Assembly: GCF_001941625.1 (NCBI RefSeq)
Contig: NZ_CP016076.1
Coordinates: 682,001-746,000, forward strand
Reading direction: 5' to 3'
DNA: 64,000 nt
DNA from: Actinoalloteichus fjordicus
Lineage (GTDB): Bacteria; Actinomycetota; Actinomycetes; Mycobacteriales; Pseudonocardiaceae
Every line of letters begins with the position of its first letter. The stretch's first letter is position 1. A program made the position numbers and the translations under genes. This document shows, piece after piece, positions 60,707-64,000 of the stretch. A model generated the notes under the pieces. That model saw only the letters and a program-made list of their open reading frames with translations. It had not been told where the DNA came from and did no database searches.

Positions 60707-61032
60707 GGAGGACGTCGACCGCACGTTCCTGGTTCGTCCGATCAGTGCGGATGGGGGACACGCATCTCGGGTGGATCGAGCTGCGCGCCAGTTCGGTGGT
60801 GGTGTGGCCCGCGTGCGCGCGGCGCAGGTTCGTGGCGCTCAACCGGTGGCCGATCGACGAGTGCTACTACGACGACCAGCCCTGCGCGGACTGCCTCGCC
60901 ATCCTCGGCCCGCCGACATCCGCGCCGCCACCGCCACCGGCCGCGCTGTCCGTCGTCCCGGCCGTGGTGGACCCCGTGCCGCCGTGCGCTGTGGTGCCGG
61001 AGCCTCGTCGTGCCCTGGCGGTGATCCGATGA
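60703..61032 (+). CDS. small Cys-containing protein of overlapping operon
   Basis: A 109-residue protein with DECYYDDQPCADCLAIL, including a CxxC pair, and an earlier WPACARRRF Cys. These could form a zinc ribbon. The tail is Pro/Ala-rich. Unknown family. It is coupled by ATGA overlaps on both sides. Confidence 0.65.
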   Translation: MRRTSTARSWFVRSVRMGDTHLGWIELRASSVVVWPACARRRFVALNRWPIDECYYDDQPCADCLAILGPPTSAPPPPPAALSVVPAVVDPVPPCAVVPEPRRALAVIR

Positions 61033-61145
61033 TCTCGGGACTGACGATCACCACGATCTCCGTCATGGGCACCGTCCGACACCTCCGCGCCGCCCGCATA
61101 CGTCCCTATCTTCATGCGGCTCTCTGTGCGGCGGTGTCGCGATGA
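61029..61145 (+). CDS. 38-residue ORF of overlapping operon
   Basis: MISGLTITTISVMGTVRHLRAARIRPYLHAALCAAVSR, a short basic amphipathic peptide. The case for coding is its perfect ATGA coupling to the gene before and the gene after, as for the rest of this operon. There is no family match. It may alternatively be only a coupling device. Confidence 0.5.
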   Translation: MISGLTITTISVMGTVRHLRAARIRPYLHAALCAAVSR

Positions 61146-61864
61146 GCGAGCCGCCGGGCGACCGTGACGGCAGCGGGACCGCCGGTGCGCAACACCGAGA
61201 CGGCACCGATCCCGTCTTGGATTCAGGCAGCAGATCTCTCAGCACCGGCGCGGATGTCGCCGTCGCGGCGGAGCCGGTGCTCGTCGATCAGATCGCCGTG
61301 CCGAGTGCTGGACTGTTCCTCCAGCAGCACAAGGTGTTCGTCGACGAGGGAGAGACGTTGCCCGTCGACGGCGATCGGGCGGTGGCGCTGTGCGGGGCGT
61401 GGGTCCTGATCGGACCGCCGCCTGCCGAGGTCGAGCCCGGCGTGCCGGGAACTCACGTCGAGGACTGCCCCGGCTGCCGGGCGATCCACCTCGGCGAGGC
61501 GGACATCCCGGCCCCCGACGACGCGATCCGCTGGTTCGTCCGCCGGGTTGGCACGCTTCCCGTGCACGTCATCGTCGGCGACGGCATCACCGCGACACAG
61601 CTGATCGCCCGGTGCGGCAGAGCCTTCCGACTGGGCGAGCCCCTCGAACGGCTCGCGGGCGGCGACGGCGTGCCCTGCACCGCGTGCCTGCTCGCCTCGT
61701 TACCGGACCCGCCTGTGGCGCCGTCGGGCCCCAGCCGCGTGGCGCCGCCAAGCCTGATCGTCTCGTCTCCGGCGGTCGCCGAGCCGTCGACCACGGTCCG
61801 CCCGACACCGGCTCACGCCGTGGAGAGAACACCACGATCCGATACTGTGACGCAACGGGTCTGA
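61142..61864 (+). CDS. hypothetical protein with two Cys-rich half-sites
   Basis: A 240-residue protein. The middle has ALCGAWVLIGPP with CPGCRAIHLGE, and later ARCGRAFRLGEPLERL with CTACLLASLP: two similar blocks, each one Cys plus a CxxC. This suggests a duplicated zinc-binding fold. Termini are disordered. Unknown family. ATG 61142 overlaps the previous stop. Confidence 0.72.
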   Translation: MSEPPGDRDGSGTAGAQHRDGTDPVLDSGSRSLSTGADVAVAAEPVLVDQIAVPSAGLFLQQHKVFVDEGETLPVDGDRAVALCGAWVLIGPPPAEVEPGVPGTHVEDCPGCRAIHLGEADIPAPDDAIRWFVRRVGTLPVHVIVGDGITATQLIARCGRAFRLGEPLERLAGGDGVPCTACLLASLPDPPVAPSGPSRVAPPSLIVSSPAVAEPSTTVRPTPAHAVERTPRSDTVTQRV

Positions 61865-61883
61865 TCGATTACTGGGGGAAGTC

Positions 61884-62135
61884 ATGTCGGTGCCCGCATT
61901 GCGGGGCGAGTTGCACGCCCTCGTCGAGGGGTTGGAAGCCTTCTCCGTCGGACCGCTCACCGAGGCGGGCCTGCGGGCGGCGGGCACGCTGCGTCGGGTC
62001 CTCGCCACCAGTGAGGCGGCCTCGGCGGGGGCGGCCGTCCGGCGGGTGGCGCTGGCGGGACTCGGTGTCGAGGAGTGTGCGGCGAGCATCCGGGGCGGTA
62101 CCGGCGTCCTACGCGCCTATGCGGCGGCCCTGTGA
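61884..62135 (+). CDS. small helical protein before the toxin-like gene
   Basis: An 83-residue Ala/Gly/Leu-rich helical protein (MSVPALRGELHALVEGLEAFSVGPLTEAGLRAAGTLRRV start). GGGGGAA precedes ATG 61884. Its stop overlaps the toxin-like gene's ATG by one base (TGATG). Size and position resemble WXG100-like or chaperone partners of polymorphic toxins, but no WxG motif is present. Confidence 0.65.
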   Translation: MSVPALRGELHALVEGLEAFSVGPLTEAGLRAAGTLRRVLATSEAASAGAAVRRVALAGLGVEECAASIRGGTGVLRAYAAAL

Positions 62136-62809
62136 TGTCCGAGATCGAGGAGGCGGCGGCAGCGTTGGCTGCGGTGCAGGCGGATCTTCCGGTGGCGGCG
62201 GCGCTGGCCGAGGCCGACCGGATCGACGAGATCCTCCGGCAGGTCGCCGTCCTGGCGAGCGAGTCGCGTAACCCGCTGCTCACCGAGGCGCGCGAGAAGC
62301 TGACCCACGCCCGCGACACCCTGCGCCGCACAGCGGGCCACTGGGGCGCGGCGGGCAGTCATCTCGACGAATACGTCGTGGACGTCCTGGGCCTCACCCC
62401 GGCGGTAGGAGCGATGCCCACCGGCGCCCCGGTCGTCGATGTCGCGACGATCGACCGGGCCACCCCGCCGGGCTGGCCGGACGAGCCGCGCGGGATCAGC
62501 ACCCAGAAGCAGGCCAGGCACGTGCTGGGGACACGGGAGTACGCACAGCGGAAGGATGGGCCACACGGGGAGTCGGCCTTCTTCGACGTCGAGTCCGCTG
62601 ATCGACTCGGCCGGGAGGCATGGGAGAAGGGTCTTCCGGCGGGCAAACAGAGGCGCCACGTGCGTGACTATGACTTCGGTTATCCCGTCGGAGTGGACGG
62701 GCAGGGCTGCTACCAGACCCGCGTGCGCGCGCACTTGGATCGGAAAGGTCGGCTTCACGCACACCCCAGTGGGCCAGTCATCACCCGAGTACGTAAGGAC
62801 CTTTCATGA
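62135..62809 (+). CDS. polymorphic-toxin-like protein, C-terminal nuclease-type domain
   Basis: A 224-residue protein. Residues 1-90 are helical (AAAALAAVQADLPVAAALAEADRIDEIL-type). Residues 120-224 form a compact domain with KQARHVLGTREY (His129), DYDFGYPVGVDG, YQTRVRAHLDRKGRLHAHPSGP (key RVRAHLDRKGRLHAHP). The KQ..H..GT..Y start and final Lys-Gly-x-x-His resemble Ntox50-type toxin tips (BECR-fold RNases); this is tentative. It overlaps the presumed immunity gene (ATGA). A second partial copy follows at 63426. Confidence 0.7.
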   Translation: MSEIEEAAAALAAVQADLPVAAALAEADRIDEILRQVAVLASESRNPLLTEAREKLTHARDTLRRTAGHWGAAGSHLDEYVVDVLGLTPAVGAMPTGAPVVDVATIDRATPPGWPDEPRGISTQKQARHVLGTREYAQRKDGPHGESAFFDVESADRLGREAWEKGLPAGKQRRHVRDYDFGYPVGVDGQGCYQTRVRAHLDRKGRLHAHPSGPVITRVRKDLS

Positions 62810-63333
62810 CTGAGACAGGCCTCACCGACTTCATCACCGGGGCATACGGCGGAGATCTCTCGAATCCCGACTTCTCCTTCGTTCGTAACCAGATGGAGAC
62901 CCGCCCCTATGACCCTGCCATCGAACAGGTTCGTGCACTGGGTTCAGTGCAGGTCGCTGAATCGACTGATCCGAACTACGAGGTATGTTTCGGCTACGAG
63001 ATCGTTGACGGGGGACGTATCTGGGTGCTGGAACTCTCCATGCTCGGCCCATTTGCGGTGTTCGCGCGGGCAGGCGGCGGCCAGTGGCATCGGTTGATCT
63101 ACCCTCACGATGACGACCTCGAACCAGTTGAACATGCGATTTTCGCCATCCTCGCTGCGTGGCACATCGAATTCCCAGACAGAGTGGAGCTTGAAAAACC
63201 GTTGGACATGGCGCTGGCCTTCACCGACCCGGAGAACGTGCGCGTTTACCATGCGCTCTTCTCCGACGAAGACTTCGTGCCATGGGAATTCTCGCCGCTG
63301 TACCCGGAACTTTCCGCGAGGCCGCCGGATTGA
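62806..63333 (+). CDS. presumed immunity protein
   Basis: A 175-residue acidic cytosolic protein: LTDFITGAYGGDLSNPDFSFVRNQMETRPYDP, LELSMLGPFAVFARAGGGQWHRLIYPHDDD (key LELSMLGPFAVFAR) and a final WEFSPLYPEL. A related sequence starts at 63659 after the partial toxin tip, so these are paralogues. High acidity and position right after the toxin-like gene fit an immunity protein. Its exact family is not recognised. Confidence 0.72.
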   Translation: MTETGLTDFITGAYGGDLSNPDFSFVRNQMETRPYDPAIEQVRALGSVQVAESTDPNYEVCFGYEIVDGGRIWVLELSMLGPFAVFARAGGGQWHRLIYPHDDDLEPVEHAIFAILAAWHIEFPDRVELEKPLDMALAFTDPENVRVYHALFSDEDFVPWEFSPLYPELSARPPD

Positions 63334-63425
63334 ACAGAGTTCAGCCGTGTTGGCGTCGGCTGATCAGGTGCCGCGCTGCCGGGATCAGCAGTGAGTCCGA
63401 CATTTCGTGTGGTGGAGCAGTGTGA

Positions 63426-63662
63426 GTGATGGGGGCTGCCCACGCGGTGGCAGCACGCTGGCTCGTCCGTCAGGCCTGGGACAAAGGCGGATCGGTCAAA
63501 GGAAGAGATAATGTTCGGGAGTATGACTTCGGTTACCCGATCGGTGTTGACGGGCGCGGTAGATATCAGATGCAGGTGCGCGCACATCTCGATAACAAGG
63601 GGCGCCTTCACGGTCATCCTTGCGGACCTGGAATCACTCGTATTCACAGGGAGGCGCTATGA
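63426..63662 (+). CDS. orphan toxin C-terminal tip (partial toxin copy)
   Basis: A 78-residue frame. From about residue 25 it reads KGRDNVREYDFGYPIGVDGRGRYQMQVRAHLDNKGRLHGHPCGP, matching the last 55 residues of the toxin-like protein (DYDFGYPVGVDG, RVRAHLDRKGRLHAHP). It lacks the N-terminal helices and the KQ..H segment, so it is a displaced toxin tip. GTG 63426 or ATG 63429 could start it. It overlaps the next ATG by four bases. Confidence 0.6.
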   Translation: MMGAAHAVAARWLVRQAWDKGGSVKGRDNVREYDFGYPIGVDGRGRYQMQVRAHLDNKGRLHGHPCGPGITRIHREAL

Positions 63663-64000
63663 AACTCGAGGAAGTCATCAGCTTGATCACCACGTCGTAT
63701 GGGGGCGATCTGAGCAGTCCGCACTTCTACTTCGTGGACCCGGCCATGGACCGGCGGCCTTACGATCCCGAGATCGGCTTGATCGGTGCCATCGACGGCG
63801 TGGAGATTCGGGAGTACTCCGATGCGAATACCTACTCGTCCTTTGCCTGCCTCATCAGTCATGGTGGCCAGGAATGGGCGTTGGAACTGTCGATGCTCGG
63901 CCCGATCGGTGCGTTCGCCCGGCTCGGCAAGCACTACTGGCACCGCCTTCTGCTGCCTGACGACCAAGACCTTCAACTGCTCGAACGCCGAATCTTCGGC
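63659..64000 (+). CDS. second immunity-like protein, truncated by the window edge
   Basis: A paralogue of the protein at 62806: MKLEEVISLITTSYGGDLSSPHFYFVDPAMDRRPYDP and ALELSMLGPIGAFARLGKHYWHRLLLPDDQDLQLLE (key LELSMLGPIGAFAR). The 3' end is outside the window. It follows the partial toxin tip with an ATGA overlap, making a second tip-immunity pair. Confidence 0.75.
   Translation, partial: MKLEEVISLITTSYGGDLSSPHFYFVDPAMDRRPYDPEIGLIGAIDGVEIREYSDANTYSSFACLISHGGQEWALELSMLGPIGAFARLGKHYWHRLLLPDDQDLQLLERRIFG

Overview
The window is very GC-rich DNA from an actinomycete, most likely a Pseudonocardiales (Actinoalloteichus-like) chromosome. The evidence is heavy GTG start use, leaderless starts, F420-type enzymes, Scr1/DUF397 modules and the housekeeping gene order. 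No rRNA, transposase, integrase or CRISPR array is visible. Two tRNAs are present: Arg-CCU on the minus strand and Ala-CGC on the plus strand.

Layout. (1) 0-5 kb: a small conflict-system-like protein, a deazaflavin (F420) nitroreductase-family protein, tRNA-Arg, a TPR-GGDEF diguanylate cyclase, an EthD-like protein and a TRIC-type channel. (2) 5.4-20.2 kb: conserved actinobacterial core. It runs mprA-mprB, galT, htrA/pepD, moaB, mscL, a CpaB-like SAF protein, an FmdB-like zinc ribbon, 5-formyl-THF cyclo-ligase, galU, glp (moeA-like), rimJ-like and glpR/sepX, then tRNA-Ala. A TCTCAG direct repeat with an 11-bp period lies before both mprA and htrA, which suggests one envelope-stress regulon. 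(3) 20.2-43.6 kb: accessory DNA between tRNA-Ala and the pmt/rsmI core. It holds regulators (AfsR-like, LysR, WYL, two TetR of which one is decayed, CGNR), small oxidoreductases, VOC, DinB and RidA proteins, a DUF418 membrane protein and a NarL-type two-component pair. Broken genes and several clean inverted-repeat operators lie among them. (4) 43.7-52.1 kb: core pmt, rsmI, pabB, metG, tatD and rpfB. (5) 52.1-55.3 kb: a three-gene RiPP cassette (precursor peptide, ATP-grasp ligase, PIMT-like methyltransferase) of the aspartimidylated-graspetide type, inserted between rpfB and ksgA. It is flanked by two diverged copies of the ksgA 5' end, each preceded by 24-bp tandem repeats. (6) 56-64 kb: a second island with lower-GC unknown genes, an Scr1-type regulator with three DUF397 paralogues, a chain of tiny overlapping unknown genes, and a polymorphic-toxin-like gene with its presumed immunity gene. 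A partial second toxin tip and a second immunity gene follow and run off the window end.

The best candidates for an undescribed system are the graspetide cassette with its ksgA duplication and the overlapping-gene/toxin-immunity operon at 59.6-64 kb. Family assignments come from reading the translations without database searches.
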